In this document: one piece after another, positions 17,703 through 26,360 of the stretch
How positions within the stretch are numbered: position 1 is the stretch's first letter
Layout of the letters: each line of letters starts with the position of its first letter
Source of the DNA: Marimicrobium sp913061115
GTDB lineage: Bacteria > Pseudomonadota > Gammaproteobacteria > Pseudomonadales > Halieaceae
DNA: 64,000 nucleotides
NCBI RefSeq assembly: GCF_047729875.1
Contig: NZ_CP159826.1
Location: 1,798,001-1,862,000 of the forward strand
Reading direction: 5' to 3'
The notes under the pieces: generated by a model
What the model saw: only the letters and a program-made list of their open reading frames with translations
What the model was told of the DNA's origin: nothing
Databases searched by the model: none
Position numbers and translations under genes: made by a program

Positions 17703-17725
17703 TATTGACACAGTATGTGCCATTA
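17703..17725. promoter_or_regulatory. Candidate TetR-type operator, site B
   Basis: Quasi-palindrome TATTGACAC-AGTAT-GTGCCATTA; with one more pair each side, 8 of 10 arm positions pair. It has the same arm-5-arm layout and a near-identical half-site (ATAWTGRCAY) to the perfect repeat at 22308-22336. It lies in the 312-base divergent region between the nitronate-monooxygenase-like gene and the SDR gene and could act on either. The rest of that region shows nothing else I can name. Confidence 0.55.
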
Positions 17726-17942
17726 TGTAATTCTCGCAAGTCTTAATTCGACATAAATACGACGAATGGTGGTCACCGAGAAGTAGATGATCCACGATAC
17801 TATCGCGCTTGGACCAAAGCTAAATGATCGATTTCATGGGTCGTGGGATAGTGAGACTATTATCTCAACTCGGTTTTTCTGACAACACCCGCGTTATGTA
17901 TGAATATCGTATTTCTAACCATCACACAGTGGAGCATTCTAG

Positions 17943-18722
17943 ATGGAGATCAAGGACAAAATAATCGTTGTTACAGGCGCCGGCAGCGGTATCGGTAAAG
18001 CCCTGGTGGAAAAGTTTATTGCGGAGGGCGCTAAAACCGTCGTTGGCGTAGACATCAACGCCGACACGGCGAAAAAAACCGCAGCAGAATTGGGGTGTGT
18101 CGCCATGTCTGCAGACGTCGCTAAGGAGGACGATGTGCGACGCGTTATCGAGGATACCGAAAACACCATAGGCCCCATCGATCTGTTTTGCAGTAATGCG
18201 GGCGTCGCGGCAGGTGCTAGCGAGCAATCAGCGAACGCCGAGTGGGAACTCTGTTGGAATGTGAATGTTATGTCCCATGTTTATGCCGCCCGCTTTCTGG
18301 TGCCGCGCATGCTCGAGCGCGGTCACGGCTATTTTCTCAACACAGCGTCTGCCGCCGGCCTGCTCAATCAGATCGGTGGAGCCGCGTACGGTGTCACCAA
18401 ACATGCCGCCGTGGGCTTTTCCGAGTGGCTGGCACTGACGTATGCGCATCAAGGTATCAAGGTATCCTTATTGTGTCCGCAAGCGGTTCGCACCGCGATG
18501 ACGGCTGATGCGAATGATCAGGGCACAAAGGCTGCTAGCGGGGATGGGATGATGGAGCCGGCACAACTCGCGGATATCGTGGTTGAACATCTGCAGCGAG
18601 AAGACTTTCTTATCCTCACGCATGAAGAAGTGAAAACGTACATGCAGCGTAAAACCGCTGACTACAATCGCTGGATCAGTGGCATGAACCGATTATTTCA
18701 AAAGTTGTCTGGAGCAGCCTAG
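17943..18722 (+). CDS. Short-chain dehydrogenase/reductase
   Basis: Classical SDR of 259 residues, NAD(P)(H)-dependent. The Rossmann motif TGAGSGIG is at about 11-18, and the catalytic triad is S136 (NTASAAG), Y149 and K153 (YGVTK) with canonical spacing. Acidic VDIN after the second strand suggests NAD(H) preference, as an Asp there commonly binds the adenosine ribose. The ATG has GTGGAG about nine bases ahead. It is divergent from the nitronate-monooxygenase-like gene and convergent with the acyl-CoA dehydrogenase pair. Likely oxidises a hydroxy intermediate in the same catabolic pathway; substrate unknown. Confidence 0.88.
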   Translation: MEIKDKIIVVTGAGSGIGKALVEKFIAEGAKTVVGVDINADTAKKTAAELGCVAMSADVAKEDDVRRVIEDTENTIGPIDLFCSNAGVAAGASEQSANAEWELCWNVNVMSHVYAARFLVPRMLERGHGYFLNTASAAGLLNQIGGAAYGVTKHAAVGFSEWLALTYAHQGIKVSLLCPQAVRTAMTADANDQGTKAASGDGMMEPAQLADIVVEHLQREDFLILTHEEVKTYMQRKTADYNRWISGMNRLFQKLSGAA

Positions 18723-18924
18723 AAGGCCTTACGGAACATCCAGTTAACCCAGCTATGAAACTTTATTCAAACCGATGAATGCAGGTGCCTTTCGCAGTCG
18801 ACACCTAGTGGCTTCCTCTGAAGATAGACAGGGTAACGTTTGCTCGGTGACCGAGAAATAAAAGGTGCATGCCCGCTCCCCACCATTGTCTGGGTGAAGA
18901 ACGGTTTAGCGCAAGTTTGAGCGC

Positions 18925-20076
18925 TCAAGCAGCAGCGCTAGAGGCAGGTGTATTGACCAGTGCCGCAAACAGCTGCTGATGATAATCTGCATCGCCAAAG
19001 AGGCTGTTGATAATCATCAAGCGTTTTACGAAGAAGCCTATCGATAACTCATCCGTCATACCCATACCTCCATGTAATTGGATGGCTTCACCGCCAATCA
19101 GTCTTCCTGCACGACCGGCCATCACCTTCAGCGCTAACAAGCTGCGCCGCGCATCGACATCATCATCCTGCGCTGCACAGACTGCGCGTAGCAAGAGTGA
19201 TTTGACGTTCTCACAGGCACCGAACATATCCACCATACGGTGCTGCAACGCTTGGAAAGAGCCAATGGCGACACCAAATTGCTCGCGTGTTTTACAATAT
19301 TCAAGCGTTTTTTCGTTCAGGGCTTCCATCGCTCCCAGCGCATTCGCACAGATAGCCAGGCGCGCATCGTCAACGATAGGGGTCATCAAAGCATAGCCAT
19401 CACCGACTGCTCCAATGACGGCTTCGACCTGAACATCCTTGAACGAGAGTGTGGCGGCTTCCTGGCCGTCCGTCATTCGGTACACGGTTCGCTGCACGCC
19501 GGTGCTGGAAGCGTCTACCAAAAACAAGGTGAGTCCGGCCTCTTCAGACTGCTCTCCAGCGTTGCGAGCCAGTACGATGAATTTGTCCGCTGCGCCGCCA
19601 TTGAGAACGACCGTTTTTTCACCGTTTAATACCCATTGCTCACCGTCTTTGTCAGCGCGTGTGACGACGTCAGTCATCTCGTAACGGCTCTGGCGTTCAA
19701 GATAAGCGAACGCGCCCTGTAACTCCCCTGCAATAATTTGCGGGATATAGTTTTCGCGCACCTGTTCGCTTGCTCCTGCCTGCAGCAATCCGCCAAACAG
19801 CATGACAGTGGCCAAATAGGGCTCTGCCACAAGACCGCGACCGAACTCCTGCATAATGACCATCGTATCGACCGGCCCTCCGCCAAAGCCACCATGCTCC
19901 TCGGCAAACGGAATCGACAGCCAGCCCAACTCTGCAAACTGTTGCCAGTGCTCTGCGCTGAAGCCGTGCTCCATGGCGACAACGGCATTGCGCTGATCGA
20001 ATGCATAATTCTCTGACACGAAGCGAGCAATGCTGTCACGGATGAGGGTTTGTTCTTCACTTAAATTAAAATCCAT
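18925..20076 (-). CDS. Acyl-CoA dehydrogenase family protein, second of an adjacent pair
   Basis: FAD-dependent acyl-CoA dehydrogenase-like protein of 383 residues, full length for the family (DFNLSEEQTLIRDSIARF at the start; QLHGGMGMTDE near 340). The C-terminal position that usually reads YEG-x-x-E is LFGDADYHQQ, so the common catalytic-glutamate motif is absent there. That is also seen in the non-catalytic or special subunits of paired acyl-CoA dehydrogenases, for example in steroid side-chain degradation. It starts 10 bases after the other acyl-CoA dehydrogenase with an AGGAG ribosome site, so both should be made together and may form a heteromer. Confidence 0.87.
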   Translation of the reverse strand: MDFNLSEEQTLIRDSIARFVSENYAFDQRNAVVAMEHGFSAEHWQQFAELGWLSIPFAEEHGGFGGGPVDTMVIMQEFGRGLVAEPYLATVMLFGGLLQAGASEQVRENYIPQIIAGELQGAFAYLERQSRYEMTDVVTRADKDGEQWVLNGEKTVVLNGGAADKFIVLARNAGEQSEEAGLTLFLVDASSTGVQRTVYRMTDGQEAATLSFKDVQVEAVIGAVGDGYALMTPIVDDARLAICANALGAMEALNEKTLEYCKTREQFGVAIGSFQALQHRMVDMFGACENVKSLLLRAVCAAQDDDVDARRSLLALKVMAGRAGRLIGGEAIQLHGGMGMTDELSIGFFVKRLMIINSLFGDADYHQQLFAALVNTPASSAAA

Positions 20077-20086
20077 TGATTATCTC

Positions 20087-21268
20087 CTACAGGCCTAGTA
20101 CATATTTGGCCGTGATATTTTTTTGTACCTCGTTAGAGCCACCATAAATCGAAGAAGCGCGTCCTCTGAAATAAAGTTTTTGCGCGGTATCGGCAAAACC
20201 ATGTCCCAGGCCTGCAGGCGTCAGCTCGCCCTGTAATGTGCCACTGTAATATGCGGCAACATCCATACGCAGCTCCTGGATAGCCTGCTGCAGTTCAGTG
20301 CCCTGTATCTTTAACAATGAAGATTCCGGCCCCGGAGGATTACCTTCAGAGATTGCTGCCAATGCACGCAGTTCCGTAAATTCTAGTGCCATGAGCTCAA
20401 TCTCAATGTCCGTCAGCCGCTTGGCAAAAATAGGATCATCGAGCAATGACTTGCCGCCATTGATCTCCTCACGCGCTTCTTCACGAACGACTGTGAGTGC
20501 GCATTTTGAGCTTGCAACTTCTGCGATGTTAAGGCGTTCATGAACCAGCAGCGACTTAGCATACGTCCAGCCCTTGCCTTCTTCGCCGATGCGGTTCTCG
20601 ACCGGGACGCGCACATTGTCAAAAAAGACTTCATTGAGATGGTGAAACCCGTCAATGGTGTTAATAGCGCGTACGGTGACCCCGGGGCTGTCCATGTCGA
20701 TTAATAAGAACGTGATGCCCTCCTGTTTACGCCCTGAGCTATCAGTGCGAACCAGACAAAATATCCAGTTGGCATACTGTGCATAACTCGTCCAAATTTT
20801 ACTGCCATTGAGGACGTATTCTTCGCCTTCAAGATCTGCCCGCATTTTTAGCGATGCAAGATCGGATCCTGCGCCTGGTTCTGAGTAGCCCTGACACCAC
20901 CAATCTTCACTCTTCAGAATTCGAGGAAGAAATTTTTGTTTTTGCTCATCACTGCCGTAGGCAATAATCACCGACGCGACCATCGTCACACCGAACGGAA
21001 GAACTTCGGGCGCACCGACGGCAGCGCGCTCTGAGTTATAAATAAACGACTGCGTCACACTCCAGTCAGTGCCGCCGTACTCTACGGGCCAGTGGGGAGC
21101 TACCCATCCCTTATGGTACAGCCGGGTTTGCCACTCTTCGGCGCCCTCTTTCATCGTTGCAATATTACCGTAGGTCGCTGCGAGCTCTTTGTCCCAAGCC
21201 TCTGCAAGGAACTGTCGAACCTCCACCTGAAACGCTAGGTCGTCTTCACTTAAACGTGTATCCATCAT
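20087..21268 (-). CDS. Acyl-CoA dehydrogenase family protein, first of an adjacent pair
   Basis: Acyl-CoA dehydrogenase-like protein of 393 residues. Visible signatures include WCQGYSEPGAGSDLASL (flavin and substrate region, about 128-144), LNGSKIWTSYAQYANW, and the C-terminal SIYGGSNEVQKN. It is second in a three-gene minus-strand operon after the alpha/beta hydrolase (33-base gap), and the partner dehydrogenase follows within 10 bases. Two adjacent ATGs follow the AGGAGATAG ribosome site (21268 and 21265). Probably dehydrogenates a branched, cyclic or aromatic acyl-CoA; the substrate is unknown. Confidence 0.88.
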   Translation of the reverse strand: MMDTRLSEDDLAFQVEVRQFLAEAWDKELAATYGNIATMKEGAEEWQTRLYHKGWVAPHWPVEYGGTDWSVTQSFIYNSERAAVGAPEVLPFGVTMVASVIIAYGSDEQKQKFLPRILKSEDWWCQGYSEPGAGSDLASLKMRADLEGEEYVLNGSKIWTSYAQYANWIFCLVRTDSSGRKQEGITFLLIDMDSPGVTVRAINTIDGFHHLNEVFFDNVRVPVENRIGEEGKGWTYAKSLLVHERLNIAEVASSKCALTVVREEAREEINGGKSLLDDPIFAKRLTDIEIELMALEFTELRALAAISEGNPPGPESSLLKIQGTELQQAIQELRMDVAAYYSGTLQGELTPAGLGHGFADTAQKLYFRGRASSIYGGSNEVQKNITAKYVLGL

Positions 21269-21301
21269 CTATCTCCTGAGTCAAAAATTGTGTGCGCGAT
21301 A

Positions 21302-22204
21302 CTACAGATGAGCGGTCGCTTTATCCGCGTTAGACCTAATAAGTTCCACAAACTGCGGTAGGAGCTCGTCTGGCAAGTCATGCCCCATACCCTCGATGAG
21401 TTCCAATGTTGCGCCCGGAATAAGCTGCGCCGTATCAACACCACCAGACACGGGCACCAGGGGGTCAGCCTTGCCGTGGATCACGAGAGTGGGCGCGACA
21501 ATCTTTTTTAGCACCCTGGTCCGATCTCCGCCAGCCATTATTGCTACCATCTGCCGCGAATGCCCTGCCGGATAATAAGAACGTTGATAGCTGTCGTTCA
21601 GTTTCTCACTCAGAGCTTCATCGGTGGGTGGATAGGCCGGACTGCCAATGAGTCGCCAGGTACGCATCGCGTGCTCATGCATAAGCTTAGCGTCTGCTTT
21701 TACCGGTCGTCGCAACATATGCAGTGCAATTTTACGATCCGGCCCGGGCAGCGATTTTCGACCACTGGTCGACATAATAGACGTGAGGGATAGAACCCTA
21801 AAGGGAAAGTGCCCCGCCACGAGCTGTGCAATCATGCCGCCCATTGACGCTCCTACTATATGTGCAGAATCTATGTTGAGCGCATCAAGCAGTCCGACGA
21901 CATCGTTTGCCATGTCGTCGAGTGTATAAGGCAGTGTCAAAGGTAACTTGAGGCGAGAGAAGAGCATGACTTTTAATATTCTAGGAGTAGGCAGGCTATC
22001 CATTTTTTGCGAAAGACCAATGTCCCGATTATCAAAACGAATAACGCGATAGCCATGCGCAGCGAGACCAGCACAAAAGTCGACTGGCCACCCAGTCATT
22101 TGAGTGCCGAGTCCCATTATCAGAAGCATCACGGGATCTTTAGGGTCACCAAATTCTTCGTAGGCCAGATCAATGCCGTTGGCATTAATATACTTTTCGG
22201 TCAT
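21302..22204 (-). CDS. Alpha/beta-fold hydrolase
   Basis: Alpha/beta hydrolase of 300 residues from the chosen start. The nucleophile elbow is GASMGG with S120, the acid lies in HGKADPLVP and the catalytic His in EGMGHDLPDE, giving a complete Ser-Asp-His triad; an oxyanion segment LLIMGLGTQ is near 27-35. The start at 22204 has GGGGAT just ahead and matches the family N-terminus; an in-frame upstream start at 22258 would add 18 unconserved residues. It is the first gene of an operon with two acyl-CoA dehydrogenases. Its divergent promoter region with the PhyH gene holds the strongest inverted repeat of the window. Probably an esterase, lactonase or C-C hydrolase. Confidence 0.86.
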   Translation of the reverse strand: MTEKYINANGIDLAYEEFGDPKDPVMLLIMGLGTQMTGWPVDFCAGLAAHGYRVIRFDNRDIGLSQKMDSLPTPRILKVMLFSRLKLPLTLPYTLDDMANDVVGLLDALNIDSAHIVGASMGGMIAQLVAGHFPFRVLSLTSIMSTSGRKSLPGPDRKIALHMLRRPVKADAKLMHEHAMRTWRLIGSPAYPPTDEALSEKLNDSYQRSYYPAGHSRQMVAIMAGGDRTRVLKKIVAPTLVIHGKADPLVPVSGGVDTAQLIPGATLELIEGMGHDLPDELLPQFVELIRSNADKATAHL

Positions 22205-22307
22205 GCTTATCCCCGTCACAATATACCGGCTTGCAGGCCACGCAATACAGTGATTCAATCATCCGCGTTTTCAAGACATCCGTGTGTTTTGATAGTCCGT
22301 GATAGTA

Positions 22308-22336
22308 ATATAATGACATTGTATATGTCATTATAT
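22308..22336. promoter_or_regulatory. Candidate TetR-type operator, site A (perfect 12-base arms)
   Basis: Perfect inverted repeat ATATAATGACAT / ATGTCATTATAT separated by TGTAT. It lies between the divergent hydrolase and PhyH genes, about 104 bases ahead of one and 45 ahead of the other. Each arm also contains TATAAT, so a bound repressor would block both promoters. The half-site recurs in weaker form at 17703 and 28457. Confidence 0.75.
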
Positions 22337-22380
22337 GAGTTGCCAACCAACGAAGGAGGGTTTTTGACCTCGAGTGCACT

Positions 22381-23247
22381 ATGAAGACACGCACAATAAG
22401 CACTAATATGCCCTATGTCGTTTCAAGTCTTGATGAGGATACGCGCGTTCTCCGCGAGCGGTTCAATGACTGGGGCTACTTGTACATCAAACGCTATATT
22501 CCGCTGGCAGACTGTGAGCGTTTGTTAGACGCGGTATTGCTCGCGTGTGACCCCTACATTCGCCGCAATGCGTCCAGTTCGCCCCACCTTGAGGGGGAGC
22601 CGTTTTTTGAAACAGACCCTGTTTGGGATGAAATCTATCCCAAAATTCAGTCGTTGGAAGCATTCCACACGTTTTTTCATCAGCAACACGTTCTCAATCT
22701 TATGGAAATCGTTACCGGAGCTCCTGTCTTTGTCTACCCTATGAAAATGGCACGAATCTCAACACCAGGAAAAATTGGCTTTGAAACGCCTCCTCATCAG
22801 GATGCCCACTCACATCGCGCTGGACCGACAATGGCCGGGTTCTGGGTCCCTTTACACGACGTGAGTGAACCGATGGGGCGGGTCAAGGTGCTACCCAAAT
22901 CCCATAAGCTCGGCGTGCGACCTGTTTTTAATACCCAGGGCGTAGGTGGTGTTCAGTGCGAGATTTATGAGAACGAAACGACCTGGCATGTTTCCGATGT
23001 TGAGGCTGGCGATGTGCTAATTTTTCACTCATGCACTATCCACAAGGCCGAGCCAAATACGACGTCCGAGGCTGTGCGTATCAGCGTGGATACACGCTTT
23101 TGCGATCACGGCGCAGCTGTATTTTCAACAAATCTTGACCCACATCATGGCTGGCGGATAGAGGGGCTGGACTGGCCATCCATTTACAGTGGTTGGCAAA
23201 ACAGCCAATACCAGTACTATTGGCGCGACTACCCGGGCCTGTTTTAG
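22381..23247 (+). CDS. Phytanoyl-CoA dioxygenase (PhyH) family protein
   Basis: Fe(II)/2-oxoglutarate-dependent dioxygenase of the PhyH family, 288 residues. The iron facial triad is visible: H139 and D141 (PPHQDAHSH) and H221 (CTIHKAEPNT), with an arginine near 233 (AVRIS) as candidate 2-oxoglutarate binder. The ATG overlaps the stop of a tiny upstream frame as ATGA, and the only strong ribosome site (GAAGGAGGG, ending 22360) serves that upstream frame, which suggests translational coupling. It is divergent from the hydrolase/acyl-CoA dehydrogenase operon and shares operator site A. The substrate is probably an alkyl or alicyclic acid or CoA ester; unproven. Confidence 0.85.
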   Translation: MKTRTISTNMPYVVSSLDEDTRVLRERFNDWGYLYIKRYIPLADCERLLDAVLLACDPYIRRNASSSPHLEGEPFFETDPVWDEIYPKIQSLEAFHTFFHQQHVLNLMEIVTGAPVFVYPMKMARISTPGKIGFETPPHQDAHSHRAGPTMAGFWVPLHDVSEPMGRVKVLPKSHKLGVRPVFNTQGVGGVQCEIYENETTWHVSDVEAGDVLIFHSCTIHKAEPNTTSEAVRISVDTRFCDHGAAVFSTNLDPHHGWRIEGLDWPSIYSGWQNSQYQYYWRDYPGLF

Positions 23248-23314
23248 CTCGCCGGCTTAGTTCTCGGACAAGGGGCTGCGCATGATGGCATCTCTTAACA
23301 ACGGCTGTGGTGCA

Positions 23315-24688
23315 TCACTGGCGAATGCTGAGGTGACGCTGGATTACCCTGGCAAACAACCACAGCCTATCCTGTCCCCACAGTGCCAACAGCTCTTTCC
23401 CCGTTTCATCGAGTAGACGGAAGCTCGGCACGCCCCAGAGGCCAGACGCGTACATCTCTAGGCGGTTAGTTTCAAGCAACGCTTCCCAGCCAGGCTGCCC
23501 TACTCTCTTCTTTGCCTCGCTCCACTCAAGCCCGGCCTTCTCCACCATTTTTTTAAGGCCTGCGTCATTGTTCAGATTAATAGATTCAACGAAGGCGCAG
23601 CTCAAAAAGGCACTGATTAACGCAACACCCTTACCCTGTTCACATGCCCATGGGTAAAGTGAGTATCCGCGACGAGCAGGGTTGCCAATAGGATCATAGA
23701 AATTACCAAATGACACGCCGTCAGCGTATGCCTCTCTGGCAGCATCTGCGAATATATACATGCCTTTCTGGCGGGTAGCGGGGACACCACGCATGACCAT
23801 TGGAAGCACCGGGCGTACCGCCAGCGTCACACCCGTATCGCGCGCGAGTTTAACCGCACGGTCAAAGATGACAGCCGTGTAGGGGCTGCGCAGAGAGGCA
23901 TACACCTCCAGCGTCAGGCTGCCATTATCTCGCAGCTGTCCTGGCTCTATTGGTGGTCGAGGCATCAGTAACCGGGCATCGCTTTGTAGATTGACCCCAA
24001 GGTCGCAAAACCGTTGTTCGAGGTGATAGAGCCTGTCGACACCCCAGTACCACTCTTCACCGTAATAAAACATACCGCCTGAATAGTGCTTCAACTCATT
24101 TTGGCGTCTGTTGCCCGCGGCAATGCAGTCAGCGGTATTCGTATCCGATGCACAGCCTAACTGTTGAGCAAGCTCTTTTAACGTCAATTCGTCGTCGGCC
24201 CACAGCGCACGACCGACTTCTGCTGCGTGCTCTACGAATCCAGCAGAATCCTGTGCCGAAAGTATGCTCGATGCAAGTTTCACTAGTCCGGGAGACAAGG
24301 GCTGATCATGTTGTGGAAATTCCAACTCGTATTCCGGAGCAACCTGACACGCGTCATGCCGAGACAGCTTTAGAAGCAGCTCGGGTTCAGGTGAATTTTT
24401 GCCCTGCGGCCCTGCCACAATATGGCATATGATTTTTATCTGGTACCGTTCAGATAGGGACTGCAGCACTTGCGCCGCCAGATGGCTGTAGCCGTCATCT
24501 ACCTGATGAAAATACTCGACTACGTGTGGCTGACCCAGTTTCTCCCGTTCTTTTTCAAGCGACGCACGCCGCTTGATGAGTCGCTTCGGCTGACACAACC
24601 TTGTCATTACACGTGAAGTGAGCCAGCGCATTACCGGACTGGGGTCCATGGTGGCGGCTCCGCCCTGCTCTTTAAAGTTATCAGACAT
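23315..24688 (-). CDS. Two-domain DsbA/2-hydroxychromene-2-carboxylate isomerase-like protein
   Basis: Protein of 457 residues built, as I read it, from two thioredoxin-fold DsbA-like halves. The first begins with VVEYFHQVDDGYSHLA near 57, the second with LEVYASLRSPYTAV near 250. The SPYT segment and following RPVLPMVMRG resemble the kappa-GST / 2-hydroxychromene-2-carboxylate isomerase group, which lack the redox CxxC; none is visible at either expected position. It may be a glutathione-dependent isomerase or transferase. It starts 12 bases after the TetR gene with GAAGGGGG ahead of the ATG, and ends the five-gene minus-strand unit. The exact reaction is unknown. Confidence 0.72.
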   Translation of the reverse strand: MSDNFKEQGGAATMDPSPVMRWLTSRVMTRLCQPKRLIKRRASLEKEREKLGQPHVVEYFHQVDDGYSHLAAQVLQSLSERYQIKIICHIVAGPQGKNSPEPELLLKLSRHDACQVAPEYELEFPQHDQPLSPGLVKLASSILSAQDSAGFVEHAAEVGRALWADDELTLKELAQQLGCASDTNTADCIAAGNRRQNELKHYSGGMFYYGEEWYWGVDRLYHLEQRFCDLGVNLQSDARLLMPRPPIEPGQLRDNGSLTLEVYASLRSPYTAVIFDRAVKLARDTGVTLAVRPVLPMVMRGVPATRQKGMYIFADAAREAYADGVSFGNFYDPIGNPARRGYSLYPWACEQGKGVALISAFLSCAFVESINLNNDAGLKKMVEKAGLEWSEAKKRVGQPGWEALLETNRLEMYASGLWGVPSFRLLDETGKELLALWGQDRLWLFARVIQRHLSIRQ

Positions 24689-24700
24689 AGTAGCCCCCTT

Positions 24701-25315
24701 CTATTGGTTTGCGATGATGCGCTGCATTAACTGGGTTACCAGTCCAGTGCTGGCCTTTTTATTCAATCCCTGGTGTTCCCGCAACCGATTCCAGTATTCA
24801 AAGGAAGCAATCGCATCTATCATTTCACGCTCTTCTGACGGAAGCCTCTTGAGCTCTGGCAGCCAGTCGTCGAGATCCTTGCGCATTTGGCCTTGCGCTC
24901 GAAGGTACTGTTCTCGAAGCACGGGATAGCGCCAAGCTTGCGCTTTGTTGGTGAGCAAATAATTCCCTGACGCCTCGTAAGCCAATGCACGCTGCTCAAT
25001 CGCGTGTTGCAGCCGCTCTCCTAAGGAGCCATCACGATCACCGCCGGCAAACAACCCCTGATACTGCTTTCTGATTTCTTTATCAGCAGTGGCGAACAAA
25101 CTTTCCACGTCGGAAAAATGTCGGAAGACAGAGCGAAGACCAACGCCCGCGCGTTCTGACACTTGCTGCGCAGTCGGCACCAGAATCCCCTCTTCCACAA
25201 GTTGCAGCATGGCATCGATAATTGACTTCCTACTTCGCTCGCTGCGAACTCGGCGTCCGTCCGGTACGGCTTCCTGTGCGTGCTTGTCTATCGTTTTTGT
25301 CATCGCCATACCCAT
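24701..25315 (-). CDS. TetR-family transcriptional regulator
   Basis: TetR-type regulator of 204 residues. The N-terminal DNA-binding domain contains SRKSIIDAMLQLVEEG and the helix-turn-helix segment TAQQVSERAGVGLRSVFRHF (about 48-67), followed by a long helical ligand domain with no recognisable specificity. It lies inside the GST-LLM-nitronate monooxygenase-TetR-DsbA unit, 45 bases after one gene and 12 before the next. It is the only regulator in the catabolic island and therefore the prime candidate for binding the three related inverted repeats at 17703, 22308 and 28457, including its own operon's promoter. That assignment is inference. Confidence 0.9.
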   Translation of the reverse strand: MGMAMTKTIDKHAQEAVPDGRRVRSERSRKSIIDAMLQLVEEGILVPTAQQVSERAGVGLRSVFRHFSDVESLFATADKEIRKQYQGLFAGGDRDGSLGERLQHAIEQRALAYEASGNYLLTNKAQAWRYPVLREQYLRAQGQMRKDLDDWLPELKRLPSEEREMIDAIASFEYWNRLREHQGLNKKASTGLVTQLMQRIIANQ

Positions 25316-25360
25316 AGTGCAAAAACGCGGAGCAGAAACACGGTTTTTTATCGGCCTTCT

Positions 25361-26335
25361 TTAAGCCGTTGATGTCATTGCCGCAAGGCGTTCAGTGATA
25401 ATCTGGTTAGCGTCTGTCATTATATTGTCTACCAGTTCCGCGCAGGTGGGGATATCTTTTATAAGGCCTCCACACATTCCCACGGTTACCATTCCCGCGT
25501 CGATATCTCCAGTGGTCCACGCGATGTCCTGATTCTTGCCCGAGACCAGCGCGTGCACCTGACCGAAATCGCCGCCGGCCTTCTCGATCTCGACAACCTT
25601 CTTCGCGACACTATTGGTATACACTCTGGCAGTGTTACGAAAGCTCCGGAAGATCAAAGACGTCTGCGTTTCGTCCATCTCAACGATTCGCTGCTTGATG
25701 TCATGATGTATAGGGGCTTCCTGCGTTACCATAAAACGCGTGCCCATATTGATACCCTCTGCGCCCAACGCCAATGCAGCAGCAAGACCGCGGCCGTCTG
25801 CGAAACCACCTGATGCAACGACCGGAATTTTAAGACGCTGCACTGCCGCAGGAATCAGAACCAGACAGGTAACATCTTCTTCGCCCGGATGTCCCGCACA
25901 TTCAAAGCCATCGATGCTCACTGCGGCAACACCGACTCGCTCTGCCTTCAGAGCATGGCGAACAGCGACACATTTGTGAATAACTTTAATGCCATGGGCG
26001 TTGAAGGCCTCCATGAAAGGCTCTGGGCTGCGGCCAGCGGTTTCAACAATCTTCACGCCGCTTTGACAGATTACGTCGACGTAATCATCGTAGCTGATTT
26101 CGGTGGCGACCACGCCCACAGTCAGGTTAACCGCAAACGGTTTGTCTGTGAGAGACTGACATTTTTCAATTTCCTGCCTCAGCAATTCAGGGGTTGGCAG
26201 GGTCAGTGCAGTCATTACACCCAAGGCGCCCGCATTCGATGCGGCTGCCGCCAATTCGGCAGTACCTACGCGCATCATGCCCCCACAAATGATGGGTGTT
26301 TCAATGCCAAGTAATTCAGTGAGTCTTGTTTTCAT
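25361..26335 (-). CDS. Nitronate monooxygenase family protein, second copy
   Basis: Second FMN TIM-barrel protein of the nitronate monooxygenase superfamily in this window, 324 residues. Signatures include TPIICGGMMRVGTAELAAA at the N-terminus, VSIDGFECAGHPGEEDV in the middle (a histidine in the place of the catalytic His of this family), PVVASGGFADGRGLA and GAEGINMGTRFM. It differs clearly from the 16683-17630 copy, so the two are paralogues rather than a recent duplication. It is third in an operon: 25 bases after the LLM gene and 45 bases before TetR. Likely a flavin-dependent oxidase or reductase of the same pathway. Confidence 0.86.
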   Translation of the reverse strand: MKTRLTELLGIETPIICGGMMRVGTAELAAAASNAGALGVMTALTLPTPELLRQEIEKCQSLTDKPFAVNLTVGVVATEISYDDYVDVICQSGVKIVETAGRSPEPFMEAFNAHGIKVIHKCVAVRHALKAERVGVAAVSIDGFECAGHPGEEDVTCLVLIPAAVQRLKIPVVASGGFADGRGLAAALALGAEGINMGTRFMVTQEAPIHHDIKQRIVEMDETQTSLIFRSFRNTARVYTNSVAKKVVEIEKAGGDFGQVHALVSGKNQDIAWTTGDIDAGMVTVGMCGGLIKDIPTCAELVDNIMTDANQIITERLAAMTSTA

Positions 26336-26360
26336 AATCTATTTGTCCAGGGTTGTGTAA

